From contig NZ_JAAGLU010000050.1 of the NCBI RefSeq assembly GCF_010550245.1, positions 1 through 53,396 of the forward strand: a DNA stretch of 53,396 nucleotides, read 5' to 3'. The notes beneath the pieces were generated by a model that made no database searches, had not been told where the DNA came from, and saw only the letters and a list, made by a program, of their open reading frames with translations. Positions 6,360 through 15,630 of this stretch are shown here, in pieces. Source of the stretch: Streptomyces sp. SID12501. GTDB lineage: Bacteria; Actinomycetota; Actinomycetes; Streptomycetales; Streptomycetaceae. Each line of letters starts with the position of its first letter. The stretch's first letter is position 1. Both the position numbers and the translations under genes were made by a program.

Positions 6360-9296
6360 GTGGAGGAATATGCGGGGCGGGTACTCGCCGACCGCTACCG
6401 CCTGCCGCTGCCGTCGTCCGATGAGTTCGAACAGTCCGAGACTCGGGCCTACGACACGTACAGCGGGCAGGAAGTCCTGGTCAGGCAGGTGCCGTTGCCC
6501 GAGGTCGTCGAGGCCGAGGTGCTCGACGCGGACGGGCTGCCGGACGGTTTCGTGGCGAGGGACGGGCGTCGGGCGCGAGGCGCCGCTGATCGGTCCGCGG
6601 CGACCCGCCGCCCCAGCGATCCGACCGTACGGCGTGCCATCGAGGCCGCGCAGGCCGCCGCGTCCATCCCTGATCACCCACGGCTCGACCAGGTCTTCGA
6701 CGTGTTCGCGCAGGGCGGCTCGCTGTGGATAGTGAGTGAACTGGTGCCGGCCCGGTCACTGGAGTCGCTGCTCGCCGAGAAGCCGCTGACGCCGTACCGC
6801 GCGGCCGAGGTCGCCGCCGACGTCCTCATGGCGCTGCGGGTGCTGCACGCCCACGGCTGGGTGCACCGCAACATCACCGAGCGCACGGTGCTCGTCTGCG
6901 ACGACGGGCGCGTGATGCTCACCGGGCTGGCGGCCGGGGCGGCGGAAGAGGCGCTGTGCGGGTACGACCCGGTACCCGGCCGGGATACGCCGGGGACGGC
7001 CGGTGGCCCGGAGGACGCGAAGGCCATAAGGGGCGCGAGCACGGCAGTTGGCACCCCGGGGGTCGGCGGTCGTAGCGGTGGCGGTGCGGGTCACTCCGGC
7101 GGGGGCGGGAGTTACGGGGTTGCCGGGGGGACGTTCGCCGGGGATTCCGGGGTGGACCCGGAGGCTGCCCGGCGTGCCGCCGTCGAAGCGCGGACCGGTC
7201 CGGGCTCGGCGGGCGGTCGCGGTGGGTACGGGCAGTCGGCGGGTGGGCCGGGCGTGGCGAGGCCGCAGGGCCTGACCGGCGGTGGGGTCGGCGGTCCGGG
7301 TCATCCCGGCGGGACTTACGGGGTTGCCGGGGGGACGTTCGCCGGGGATTCGGGGGCGGATCCCGAGGCTGCCCGGCGTGCCGCCATTGAGGCGCGGAGT
7401 GGTGGAGGGGTGCCCGGGGCGGGCGTCGAGGGGCGCGACTCGGGCGCCGCCGGCGGTGAGCAGCGGGCGTTGGAGACCGGCGGGGACATTCGGGCGGCGC
7501 GGGCCGGGGCGATCGCCGCGTATCGGGCCGGAGCGCGTGCCGCGGCCAGGGTCCAGGAGGCCGAGCAGAGCGGGCGCACCGCGCTGCCCGGCGCCCGGCC
7601 CTCGATCGAGGCGGCCGGTGATACCGGTGGCGGCGCGTACGGCACCGGTGCGGAGCGCGGTCCGGCCACTCCGCCTCCGGGGCAGATCGCCGACCCCTAC
7701 GGCGTGCGCAACGCGACCGCCTGGCGCGGTGCCGCCGCCCCCGTGACCGGGGTTGCCGGGCAGATCGGGCCGCAGGCCGGGCACACCGGACAGGCGCGTA
7801 CAGCTCTGTCCTCCGGAGGAAGCGGCGCCGCGACGAGCGGGGTCGCCGACAGCATTCCGCAGCAGCAGCAGCAGCAGCCCGGCTCGGCCACTCACACCCA
7901 CGCCCACCCCCAGGACCAGCCCCCGCCGGCCGACCGCGCACCCGGCCGGCCGCCGGGCCATTGGGACGAGACGGCCGTCGCCGATGCCCCCAGGCGGGGG
8001 CCGGCCACCGCGCTGGCCGCCGAGCGGGCGCGGCAGGCACGGATGTCTGTCGTCGGGGCGGTGACCGAGCGTTGGGCGCCGGAACAGGCCGGGCCCGTGC
8101 ACGAGAACTGGCAGCTGGCCGCGCCCATCGGTCCCGCGACCGACCTGTGGGCGCTCGGCGCGCTGCTCTTCAGGGCCGTACAGGGGCATGCGCCCTACCC
8201 CGAGGAGTCGACGGCCGAGCTGGTGCAGCTGGTGTGCGCCGAGCCGCCCGCTTTCGCCGAGGAGTGCGGGCCGCTCAGGCCCGTCGTGGAGTCGCTGCTG
8301 CGCCAGGACCCCACCGAGCGGCTCGACTTCGAGGAGCTGAACGGCTGGCTGCGCTCACTCGTCCGGTCGGCGCCCGAGCCGGAAGCCGGTGCGCACGTCG
8401 TCGCCGCGCCGCCCACCGATCCGCGCCGGCTGCCGATCGTGCGGCGCCGGGGCGAGCTGGTGCGCAGGCGCAGGGCAGGGCTGCCCGCGACGGGTCCGCA
8501 CGGTCGGCACAAGCGGGCCAGGCAGGAGCAGCGGGCGCCGCGCAAGCTGGGCCGCAACCTGCTCCTCCTGATACTGCTCGTGCTGGCCGCGGCGATCGCG
8601 TACGCCATGTTCTTCATGCCGAAGTCCGGCAACGACGGAGCACAGGACGGCGAGCGGACCGGTTCCGCCGGAGAGGTGAGCACGGCGCCGGAGCAGTCGG
8701 CCGACACCCCGGACGCGAGCAGCGAACCGCGACCCGAGCAGACCTCGCCCGGAGGCGGGAAGGGCAACAGCGCCTCCCCGTCGGCCAATTCGTCTTCTTC
8801 TTCTTCTTCGTCCGAGACGCCGTCCGGCACCGGGCCCGATGCCGCCGCCGGCTTCACCGTGCGCACCGACCCCGCGGGCTTCCGCGTCGCCGTCGCCGAC
8901 GGCTGGGACCGGGCGGGCAAGAACGGGCGCGGCCAAGTCGTCTACTCGCACGGCTCGTTCCAGCTCATCGTCGTACCGGGCCGGGACACCACCAAGGCGT
9001 ACGGCGCCGACCCGATGGCGTACCAGCGGGAGCGGGAGTACGAGTTGCAGCCGTTCCGAGACTCGACCTGGGCCACATCCAGCGGGATGCGGACCATCGA
9101 GGTGGGCGGACGGACCATGGCCGAGGGGCAGTTCACCTGGCAGAACAGCTCCGGCAGCGAGGTGTTCGTACGCAATCTCGCGATCGTCGTCGACGGCCGG
9201 TACCACGTGGTTCAGGTGCGTGGGCCGGAGGCCGAGCGGGACGAGGTGACCCGTCTGTACGAGCAGGCTGCGGCGACCTATCAGCCCACCGGCTGA
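6360..9296 (+). CDS. Transmembrane pseudokinase with a large insertion (array member 2)
   Basis: The 978-residue product has kinase-fold segments but none of the catalytic residues. VAxK is VLVRQ, HRD is HRN (169-171), DFG is TGL (188-190), and there is no Gly loop. After about residue 195 a Gly/Ala/Pro-rich insertion of about 390 residues with internal repeats replaces the activation loop. The C-lobe resumes at DLWALGALLFRA (about 595) and ends RLDFEELNGWL. A basic stretch, one transmembrane helix (about 733-753), a Ser-rich stalk and an ectodomain starting GFRVAVADGW follow. GTG 6360 is chosen because GGGGGAGG lies four bases upstream; ATG 6321 in frame is the alternative. It is likely a scaffold or regulator of its active neighbours (inference). 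Confidence 0.85.
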   Translation: MEEYAGRVLADRYRLPLPSSDEFEQSETRAYDTYSGQEVLVRQVPLPEVVEAEVLDADGLPDGFVARDGRRARGAADRSAATRRPSDPTVRRAIEAAQAAASIPDHPRLDQVFDVFAQGGSLWIVSELVPARSLESLLAEKPLTPYRAAEVAADVLMALRVLHAHGWVHRNITERTVLVCDDGRVMLTGLAAGAAEEALCGYDPVPGRDTPGTAGGPEDAKAIRGASTAVGTPGVGGRSGGGAGHSGGGGSYGVAGGTFAGDSGVDPEAARRAAVEARTGPGSAGGRGGYGQSAGGPGVARPQGLTGGGVGGPGHPGGTYGVAGGTFAGDSGADPEAARRAAIEARSGGGVPGAGVEGRDSGAAGGEQRALETGGDIRAARAGAIAAYRAGARAAARVQEAEQSGRTALPGARPSIEAAGDTGGGAYGTGAERGPATPPPGQIADPYGVRNATAWRGAAAPVTGVAGQIGPQAGHTGQARTALSSGGSGAATSGVADSIPQQQQQQPGSATHTHAHPQDQPPPADRAPGRPPGHWDETAVADAPRRGPATALAAERARQARMSVVGAVTERWAPEQAGPVHENWQLAAPIGPATDLWALGALLFRAVQGHAPYPEESTAELVQLVCAEPPAFAEECGPLRPVVESLLRQDPTERLDFEELNGWLRSLVRSAPEPEAGAHVVAAPPTDPRRLPIVRRRGELVRRRRAGLPATGPHGRHKRARQEQRAPRKLGRNLLLLILLVLAAAIAYAMFFMPKSGNDGAQDGERTGSAGEVSTAPEQSADTPDASSEPRPEQTSPGGGKGNSASPSANSSSSSSSSETPSGTGPDAAAGFTVRTDPAGFRVAVADGWDRAGKNGRGQVVYSHGSFQLIVVPGRDTTKAYGADPMAYQREREYELQPFRDSTWATSSGMRTIEVGGRTMAEGQFTWQNSSGSEVFVRNLAIVVDGRYHVVQVRGPEAERDEVTRLYEQAAATYQPTG
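7112..7398 (+). repeat. Two near-identical 83-bp in-frame direct repeats
   Basis: 7112-7194 and 7316-7398 are almost the same, offset by 204 bases (68 codons). Each encodes YGVAGGTFAGDSG followed by DPEAARRAA. They lie inside the activation-loop insertion of the pseudokinase, so the insertion appears to have grown by duplication. Confidence 0.85.
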
Positions 9297-9416
9297 CCTC
9301 GAGGTCCGGCCGGACGGGCAGAACCGTCACAGTGCTGTCCCCGTAGGGCCCCCTGCGGTTCCCTCAGGCGTGGGCGCTCCTTAGTCTTGCCCCTGACAAG
9401 ACCATTGCGGGGAAAC

Positions 9417-11081
9417 GTGAATCAGATGCAGGGTCAGCTCCTCGCGGGCCGCTACCGGCTCGTCGACGTCATCGGCAGCGGTGGAATGGGGCGGGTGTGG
9501 CGTGCGCACGACGAGCTGCTGCACCGTGCCGTCGCCATCAAGGAGTTGACGGCCGCGCTGTACGTGTCCGAGAGCGAGCAGGCCGTCCTGCTCGCCCGTA
9601 CGCGGGCCGAGGCGCGCGCGGCGGCGCGGATCAACCACTCCGCCGTCGTCACCCTGCACGACGTGCTCGACCACGACGGCCGGCCGTGGATCGTGATGGA
9701 ACTCGTCGAGGGCAACTCGCTGGCCGACGAGGTCAAGGAGGTCGGGCGCGTCGAGCCGCGCGAGGCCGCCCGGATCGGCCTGTGGGTGCTGCGCGCGCTG
9801 ACCGCCGCGCACGCCGCCGGCGTACTGCACCGGGACGTCAAGCCCGGCAACGTCCTCCTCTCCCAGGACGGCCGCGTCCTGCTCACCGACTTCGGCATAG
9901 CCCAGGTCGAGGGGGACACGACCATCACCCGTACGGGAGAGATCGTCGGGTCGGTCGACTACCTCGCTCCGGAACGGCTGCGAGGCGAGGACCCCGGACC
10001 GTCCTCCGACCTGTGGGCGCTCGGCGCCACGCTGTACACGGCCGTCGAGGGCAGGTCGCCGTTCCGCCGCACCTCCCCGCTCACCACCATGCAGGCGGTC
10101 GTCGAGGACGAGCCCACCGAGCCGCGGTACGCCGGTCCGCTCGGGCCCGTCATCACGGCCCTGCTGCTGAAGGATCCCGCCGTACGGCCCGGAGCGGCCG
10201 AGGCCGAGCAGATGCTCGCGGAGGCGGCGGAGGGGCGGCGGCCCCGCGCGGCCCAGCAGTTCGTGCCGACGCAGCACGTCGGGCCGGTGCGGGCACCCGC
10301 GGAGGGAGAGGTCGGGACCTTCCGGATAGGCGGGGCGACAGCGGGAGCGGCAGGGCCAGGGGCAGTCGGCTCCGACACGCCGCAGCAGGGGGTCGCCGTC
10401 GCTCCTCCCGCCCCGGGCCGGCCGCGCCGCCGGGGTCGCACGATCGCCCTCGTCGCCGCGCTGGTCGTGCTCGTCGGCGGGGGCGGAGCGGTCGCGCTGC
10501 ACCAGTGGAACCAGCGGAACCAGGGGCTGGGGACGGCCGGTTCCGCCTCCTCGGCCACTCCGTCCGCCAGCGCCTCTGCCTCCAGCTCCGCCTCTGCCAC
10601 TCCTTCCGCCGTCGCCCCCTCCGTGGCGAAAGGCTGGGTGCGGGTCGACGATCCGGCCGGTTTCAGCCTCCCGCTGCCCGAGGGGTGGACGCGGAAGGAG
10701 GAGAATGGGCAGATCGACTACTCGCCCGACGGCGGCGAGCACTTCCTGCGTATCGCCATCGACGAGTCCCCGGACTTCGACGACCCCTACCTCCACCAGC
10801 TCGACCTGGAACGGCAGCTCAAGCGGCTCAGCGAGTACCGGACGGTGAGCCTGGAGCCGAACGTCTACCGCGACCGCAAGGGCGCGATCTGGGACTTCAC
10901 CTGGACGGCCCTGGCCAAGGACTCGGAGTTCCCGGGGCCGCGGCGGGCCATCGAGCAGGCGTATCTCGGTCTGGACGGAGCCGAGTACGTGATCTACATG
11001 TCCGCCCCGGCGGCCGACTGGGCGACCGCGAGGGAGCAGTTCGCAACGGTACTGCGAGGGTGGCGGCCGAAGTCCGGCTGA
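9417..11081 (+). CDS. Transmembrane Ser/Thr protein kinase (array member 3)
   Basis: The 554-residue product has a complete Hanks kinase: GSGGMG from residue 20, Lys42 (VAIKEL), HRDVKPGN with Asp140, DFG at 158-160 and an APERLRG segment. After a short linker there is one transmembrane helix (about 343-361, IALVAALVVLVGGGGAVAL), a Ser/Ala-rich stalk and an ectodomain beginning DPAGFSLPLPEGWTRKEEN. That opening matches the ectodomains of members 1, 2 and 4. GTG 9417 follows GGGGA at 9409-9413; ATG 9426 is possible, and the TTG at 9387 is less likely. A 120-bp gap separates it from member 2, so it may have its own promoter. Confidence 0.92.
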   Translation: MNQMQGQLLAGRYRLVDVIGSGGMGRVWRAHDELLHRAVAIKELTAALYVSESEQAVLLARTRAEARAAARINHSAVVTLHDVLDHDGRPWIVMELVEGNSLADEVKEVGRVEPREAARIGLWVLRALTAAHAAGVLHRDVKPGNVLLSQDGRVLLTDFGIAQVEGDTTITRTGEIVGSVDYLAPERLRGEDPGPSSDLWALGATLYTAVEGRSPFRRTSPLTTMQAVVEDEPTEPRYAGPLGPVITALLLKDPAVRPGAAEAEQMLAEAAEGRRPRAAQQFVPTQHVGPVRAPAEGEVGTFRIGGATAGAAGPGAVGSDTPQQGVAVAPPAPGRPRRRGRTIALVAALVVLVGGGGAVALHQWNQRNQGLGTAGSASSATPSASASASSSASATPSAVAPSVAKGWVRVDDPAGFSLPLPEGWTRKEENGQIDYSPDGGEHFLRIAIDESPDFDDPYLHQLDLERQLKRLSEYRTVSLEPNVYRDRKGAIWDFTWTALAKDSEFPGPRRAIEQAYLGLDGAEYVIYMSAPAADWATAREQFATVLRGWRPKSG

Positions 11082-11176
11082 CCGTCCCCTGCCCGGGAGG
11101 CCTGGTAGGGCGGTTGTCGGTCATCCGCCGCTCACCGTCCCGGAGGCCCGTTCTCCGGTGCGGCATGATGAGGCCC

Positions 11177-12901
11177 ATGGGGACAGAGGGGGAGAGCTTC
11201 CGACTGATCGCCGGGCGGTACCGCCTGGAGGCGAGGCTCGGCCGGGGCGGTATGGGCGTCGTGTGGCGGGCGACCGACCAGTTGCTCGAACGGCGGGTCG
11301 CGGTCAAGGAACTGACGCCGGACACCTCCCTCGCGACGGACGAGGCCCGGCTGCGGCGCGAGCGCACGCTGCGCGAGGCGCGCGCGGTCGCCCAGTTGCA
11401 GCACCCGCACATCATCGTCGTGCACGACGTCGTCGAGGACGACGAACGCCCGTACATCGTCATGGAGTTGATCGACGGCGGCTCGCTCGCCGACCGGATC
11501 TCCCAGCGCGGCCCCGTCGACGCCGACGAGGCCGCCCGGATCGGTATCGCCCTGCTCGGTGCCCTGGGTACGGCCCATGCCGCCGGTGTCCTGCACCGGG
11601 ACGTCAAGCCCGCGAACGTGCTCCTCGAGGACGGCACCGACCGGATCGTCCTCACCGACTTCGGTATCGCCCAGGTCGCGGGCGCGACCACGCTCACCGA
11701 GAGCGGCTCGTTCGTCGGCTCGCCCGAGTACACCGCGCCCGAGCGGATGTCCGGGGTCAGAACCGGGCCGGAGTCCGACCTGTGGTCGCTCGGCGCGCTG
11801 CTCTGCACGGCCCTGAGCGGCGAATCACCGTTCCGGCGCGACTCGTTGGGCGGCATCCTGCACGCCGTCGTGATCGACGAGGTACGGCCACCGGCACAGG
11901 CCGCGCCGCTCCTGCCCGTCGTACGGGGCCTCCTGGAACGCGATCCGGAGCGGCGCCTCGACGCGGCGGAGGCGGAACGGATGCTGCGGGCGTTCCGGAC
12001 GACCGGGCGTACGCCGAGACTGTCGGCCGCGTACACACCGGGCCGGCAGCAGACTCAGCGGCGCGAGGAATCCGGCGGCAGGGTGTCGACGCCGACGGTC
12101 TCTCTCCGTAAGCCGTCCTCCCGTACGGCCTCCTCCGGTACGTCGGACCAGCCGCCGCGACCCTCGGGGCGGGCCGTACTCATTTCCGCGGTGCTGGTCG
12201 CGGCGCTGGCCGGGGCGGGGGTGTCCGCGGCGGCACTGCTGATGAACTCGGGTGACGGCGGGGGCGGCACGCCGAAGGACACGGCGTCAGCGGCACCGAC
12301 GGTGCCGGCCACTGTGTCGGGGGCGACGGAGGTGTCGCCCAGCAGGACGGGGGTGTCGCCCGGTACGGCAGAGGTGTCGCCCGGTACGACGACGGTGTCG
12401 CCCGGTACGGCGGAGGGATCGCCGGGTACAGCCGCGCCGTCGGTTTCCTCCCCGACCGCTCCCTCCGGCTACCGCCTCGCCCACGACCCCCGCGGTTTCT
12501 CACTCGCGGTTCCGGACGGCTTCACGCGTTCGGAGCAGACGGAGCGAGTCTTCTATCTCTCGCCGGGAGAGACTTTCCGCCTCGGGATCAAGATCCTCGA
12601 CCCCCAACCGGGTGGCCCGCTAGCGGTGATGGAGCGGGCGGACGCCAACGGGGCCTCCGCGAACCCGGGTTACCGCGACGGGCGGGTCACCGAGACCGTG
12701 CACGCCCAACAGGCCGCCGCGCTATGGGAGTTCACGTGGGACGGCTTCAGTGCGGCCGAGGGGCCACGGCACACCTACGACCTGTGCTGGGAGGAGGGCG
12801 GACGGATGTACGACGTGTGGGTGTCGGCGCCCGTAGGCAAGGTGCGGGAGGCGAAGGAGTATTTCGATGTCGCCCTGGACACCTTCGTCGCGGGCGGCTG
12901 A
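11177..12901 (+). CDS. Transmembrane Ser/Thr protein kinase (array member 4)
   Basis: The 574-residue product has a full catalytic set: GRGGMG, Lys44 (VAVKEL), HRDVKPAN with Asp142, DFG at 161-163 and an APERMSG segment. One transmembrane helix lies at about 333-356. The extracellular stalk contains repeated VSPGT units rich in Ser, Thr and Pro, which could be glycosylated (inference). The ectodomain opens DPRGFSLAVPDGFTRSEQ and ends near the C-terminus. ATG 11177 is preferred; ATG codons at 11165 and 11168 are in frame but lack a better ribosome site. It is separated from member 3 by 95 bp. Confidence 0.92.
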   Translation: MGTEGESFRLIAGRYRLEARLGRGGMGVVWRATDQLLERRVAVKELTPDTSLATDEARLRRERTLREARAVAQLQHPHIIVVHDVVEDDERPYIVMELIDGGSLADRISQRGPVDADEAARIGIALLGALGTAHAAGVLHRDVKPANVLLEDGTDRIVLTDFGIAQVAGATTLTESGSFVGSPEYTAPERMSGVRTGPESDLWSLGALLCTALSGESPFRRDSLGGILHAVVIDEVRPPAQAAPLLPVVRGLLERDPERRLDAAEAERMLRAFRTTGRTPRLSAAYTPGRQQTQRREESGGRVSTPTVSLRKPSSRTASSGTSDQPPRPSGRAVLISAVLVAALAGAGVSAAALLMNSGDGGGGTPKDTASAAPTVPATVSGATEVSPSRTGVSPGTAEVSPGTTTVSPGTAEGSPGTAAPSVSSPTAPSGYRLAHDPRGFSLAVPDGFTRSEQTERVFYLSPGETFRLGIKILDPQPGGPLAVMERADANGASANPGYRDGRVTETVHAQQAAALWEFTWDGFSAAEGPRHTYDLCWEEGGRMYDVWVSAPVGKVREAKEYFDVALDTFVAGG

Positions 12902-12957
12902 CCGGAAAAAGAAGAAGAAAAAGAAGAAGGCGAAGGGAAGGTGACAGGGTGGCGATT

Positions 12958-13917
12958 TCAGAGACGTGCAGCCGCCCTGACAAGTCCTCTTGCCCCGGTC
13001 CGGCCCACCCGTAGGGCGAACCCGCCGCCGGGACGGGAAACCGCCTTCGCGTGCCAAAGCCCGTTCCGGCGCCACCACTTGGCCGCCCGCAGCCCCTTCG
13101 ACAGCTGCGGCAAAGGCAACACCCTTTCCCCGAGCCGGAGTTCACCGCTCCACACGCCTGGACCGAGCTCGGCGACGGGTATGTGAACCGTGAACTGCTC
13201 GCCGTGCGGGGGCCGTACGGCGGTGAAGACCGCCGTGGCGTCCGGGTCCTCCTCGTTGCGCAGGTGCACGGTCAGCGCCCCGCGCGGGTACGCGCCGAGC
13301 GTGCAGCGGCCGGTTATCAGCAGCTCGGTGGGCCGGCCGGCGTGCCAGCGGACGTCCCCGAACGCGATCCGCTTCAGCACCGGGTGCTTCCGCTCGCCGA
13401 GGTCGATCGTGTAGTTGCCGTACGGGACGGTGGTGTAGAGGGTGACGGCACGCCGACCGCGTACGGTCTCCGTGATCCGTACGTCGGGACGGCCGGGCAG
13501 CCGGTCGGCCCGGCTGCTGCCTATGCGCACCTCGCGCGTGAGCCCCTGGGCGCCGACGGCCAGGGAGATGTCCCACAGCCCGTCGTCCAGGGGTGATCCG
13601 TCGGCCACGGAGTCGATGTCGAAGGCGGCCTCGAACCCGGCCTTCTCGTACGAGTACCGCCCCTCGTCCTCCTCGGCGCCGATGCACGGGGACGCGGTGT
13701 GGGTGACGGGCAACCGGTACTCGGCTCTCGACTCCCGCTCACGCAGGACGAGTTCGGTGGTGACGTCGTGCATCTCGACCTGGTGGAGATACGCGTAGCC
13801 GGCCAACCGCACCCGGGTGCCCCGCAGTTCGGCCCGCGAGACGTGATGCCGTATCCCTGTCCCTGTCCCTATCTCTGATTCCTGCTGTCTCAGAGAATTC
13901 GTTTCGGGCACGGTCAT
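12958..13917 (-). CDS. Hypothetical protein, possible beta-rich accessory domain protein
   Basis: The 319-residue product has no signal peptide and no membrane helix. It is rich in predicted beta strand with alternating hydrophobic residues (LAGYAYLHQVEMHDVTTEL, AVTLYTTVPYGNYTIDLG) and has a basic, Arg/Trp-containing C-terminus. The style resembles the accessory domains at the C-termini of actinobacterial polymer glycosyl- or glycerophosphotransferases, but that is a memory-based impression, not a demonstrated match. ATG 13917 follows GGAGA on the minus strand; a longer frame would need TTG 13932. It converges on kinase 4 and diverges from the lipid-kinase-like gene. A T-rich tract without a hairpin lies downstream on its strand (12902-12940). 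Confidence 0.65.
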   Translation of the reverse strand: MTVPETNSLRQQESEIGTGTGIRHHVSRAELRGTRVRLAGYAYLHQVEMHDVTTELVLRERESRAEYRLPVTHTASPCIGAEEDEGRYSYEKAGFEAAFDIDSVADGSPLDDGLWDISLAVGAQGLTREVRIGSSRADRLPGRPDVRITETVRGRRAVTLYTTVPYGNYTIDLGERKHPVLKRIAFGDVRWHAGRPTELLITGRCTLGAYPRGALTVHLRNEEDPDATAVFTAVRPPHGEQFTVHIPVAELGPGVWSGELRLGERVLPLPQLSKGLRAAKWWRRNGLWHAKAVSRPGGGFALRVGRTGARGLVRAAARL

Positions 13918-14136
13918 CGTCACGTTCTCCAAACAGTGCGAAGTGTGAAGTGCGAATGCGCGCGCCGATGTCGGGTGTGCGTGGCGACTGGGTCGTGAAG
14001 ATACCGTGACCTGATCGTGTCTTCAAGGTAAGAGCGCCGTGATCATCCTGCTCGACGAGGTGAGCCGGGTCACCCTTGAATCCCGCTTTGTTCCGCCTGT
14101 GAGCAGGCTGAATGCGAACTCTGCTAGAACGTCGGC

Positions 14137-15630
14137 ATGGACATCGGTACCGGCGTGAACAACGAGCTGTTCGGGCGTGCGCATGCCCGGCAGCGCTGGG
14201 CTGCGCGCGGTGCGCTCGGAGCCGCCGGGCTGGCCGTGCTGCTGCCGATCGGCTACGCGGGCATGGGCAGCCTGCTGCTCGCGGTGGTCGGTGTGGGCGG
14301 GGCCGTGCTCACCGCCTCCGGGCTGTGGTGGGCGCTCGCCCGGCGCGGCCTCGTGCGGGGCGTGGGGGCGGTCCTTGCCGTCGCCACCCCCGTTGCCGTC
14401 GTCGCCCTCTTCGCCGCCGCCAACCTGCTGGGGCCGGCCATCGCCTCCCTCGCCCTCTGGGGCGCCGCCGTGTGGGCCGGAAAATTCGCGCTGAGCAGCA
14501 CCAGGTCCCATGTCCTGCCGGTCCTCGAATACGAGTCGCCCGCGCCTCTGCGGCCCTTTCTCCTCATGAACCCGCGCTCCGGTGACGGAAAGGTCGAGCG
14601 TTTCCGGCTGCGTGAGAAGGCGGAGCTGCTCGGCGCCCGTGTCCACCTGATCGACCCCGACAAACCCGAGCCCGAGGATGTCGTCGCACTGGCCCGGGAG
14701 GCGGTCGCGGCGGGCGCGGATCTCCTCGGCGTGGCCGGCGGCGACGGCACCCAGGCCCTCGTCGCGGGCGTCGCCGTCGAACACGGCCTGCCCTTCCTGG
14801 TCGTGTCCGCCGGTACGCGCAACCACTTCGCCATGGACCTCGGCCTCGACCGCGACGACCCGGCGGCCTGCCTCGACGCCCTCACGGACGCGGGCGGAGT
14901 GGAGTTGAAGGTGGACCTGGGCTTCCTCGACAGCGGCGCCGACAGCGCGGACGGCGGCGGTACGGCGAACAGCCGCCCCTTCGTCAACAACGCCTCCTTC
15001 GGCGCGTACGCCTCGATCGTGCAGAGCCCCGCCTACCGCGACGACAAGGTCGGCACCACCCTGGGGCTGCTGCCCGAGCTGCTCACGTTCGAACGCGGCC
15101 CGACGCTGACCGCGCGGGCGTATCCGCACGGGCGGACACAGCCGGGGGAGACGGTCATCCACGCACCGCAGGCCGTGCTGGTCAGCAACAACCGCTACCG
15201 CATGGACGAGCTCGTCGGCCTCGGCCGCCGCGAGCGCCTGGACGCCGGTGTTCTCGGCGTGCTCGGCATCAAGGTCGAGGACGCGGCACAGGCCGCCGAA
15301 CTGCTGCTCGGCCGGTACGCCACCGGCATGACCGTCGTCACCGCCCACGAGGTCGTCGTCGACGCGGACCTGCCCGAGATCGAGGTCGGTCTCGACGGCG
15401 AGGCCCTCGTCCTGCCCACCCCCGTCCGCTGCCGCGTCGAACCGCGCGCCCTGCGCGTCCGCGTCCCCCGTAACCGGCCCGGTGTGCCCGCTCCGACGCC
15501 CCCCATGGACTGGCGGCGGCTGCGCAAACTGGCGGCGACGGTCGGACGTACGGCACTGCCCCGTCGTACGACGGACGCCCTGAACCGGCGTCGACAAGCA
15601 TCGGGCCCGCAGGGTAGGGATGGGACATGA
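14137..15630 (+). CDS. Diacylglycerol-kinase-family protein with N-terminal membrane domain
   Basis: The 497-residue product has four hydrophobic segments in its first 125 residues. A DAGK catalytic domain follows, with FLLMNPRSGDGKVERF, the nucleotide-binding AGGDGTQALVA motif near residue 200, and VSAGTRNHFAMDLGL. This family phosphorylates lipids such as diacylglycerol, or long-chain bases, using ATP; the exact substrate is unknown. A YegS-like C-terminal beta domain is consistent with VLVSNNRYRM and the later segments. The TGA overlaps the ATG of the next kinase by four bases (ATGA, 15627-15630), so the two are probably translated together. That links a membrane lipid enzyme to a kinase sensor. 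Confidence 0.88.
   Translation: MDIGTGVNNELFGRAHARQRWAARGALGAAGLAVLLPIGYAGMGSLLLAVVGVGGAVLTASGLWWALARRGLVRGVGAVLAVATPVAVVALFAAANLLGPAIASLALWGAAVWAGKFALSSTRSHVLPVLEYESPAPLRPFLLMNPRSGDGKVERFRLREKAELLGARVHLIDPDKPEPEDVVALAREAVAAGADLLGVAGGDGTQALVAGVAVEHGLPFLVVSAGTRNHFAMDLGLDRDDPAACLDALTDAGGVELKVDLGFLDSGADSADGGGTANSRPFVNNASFGAYASIVQSPAYRDDKVGTTLGLLPELLTFERGPTLTARAYPHGRTQPGETVIHAPQAVLVSNNRYRMDELVGLGRRERLDAGVLGVLGIKVEDAAQAAELLLGRYATGMTVVTAHEVVVDADLPEIEVGLDGEALVLPTPVRCRVEPRALRVRVPRNRPGVPAPTPPMDWRRLRKLAATVGRTALPRRTTDALNRRRQASGPQGRDGT

Noticed and set aside
12902..12945. Purine tract (GAAAAAGAAGAAGAAAAAG...) between convergent genes
   Set aside because: No hairpin accompanies it, so I do not call a terminator. 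It may simply be low-complexity DNA.
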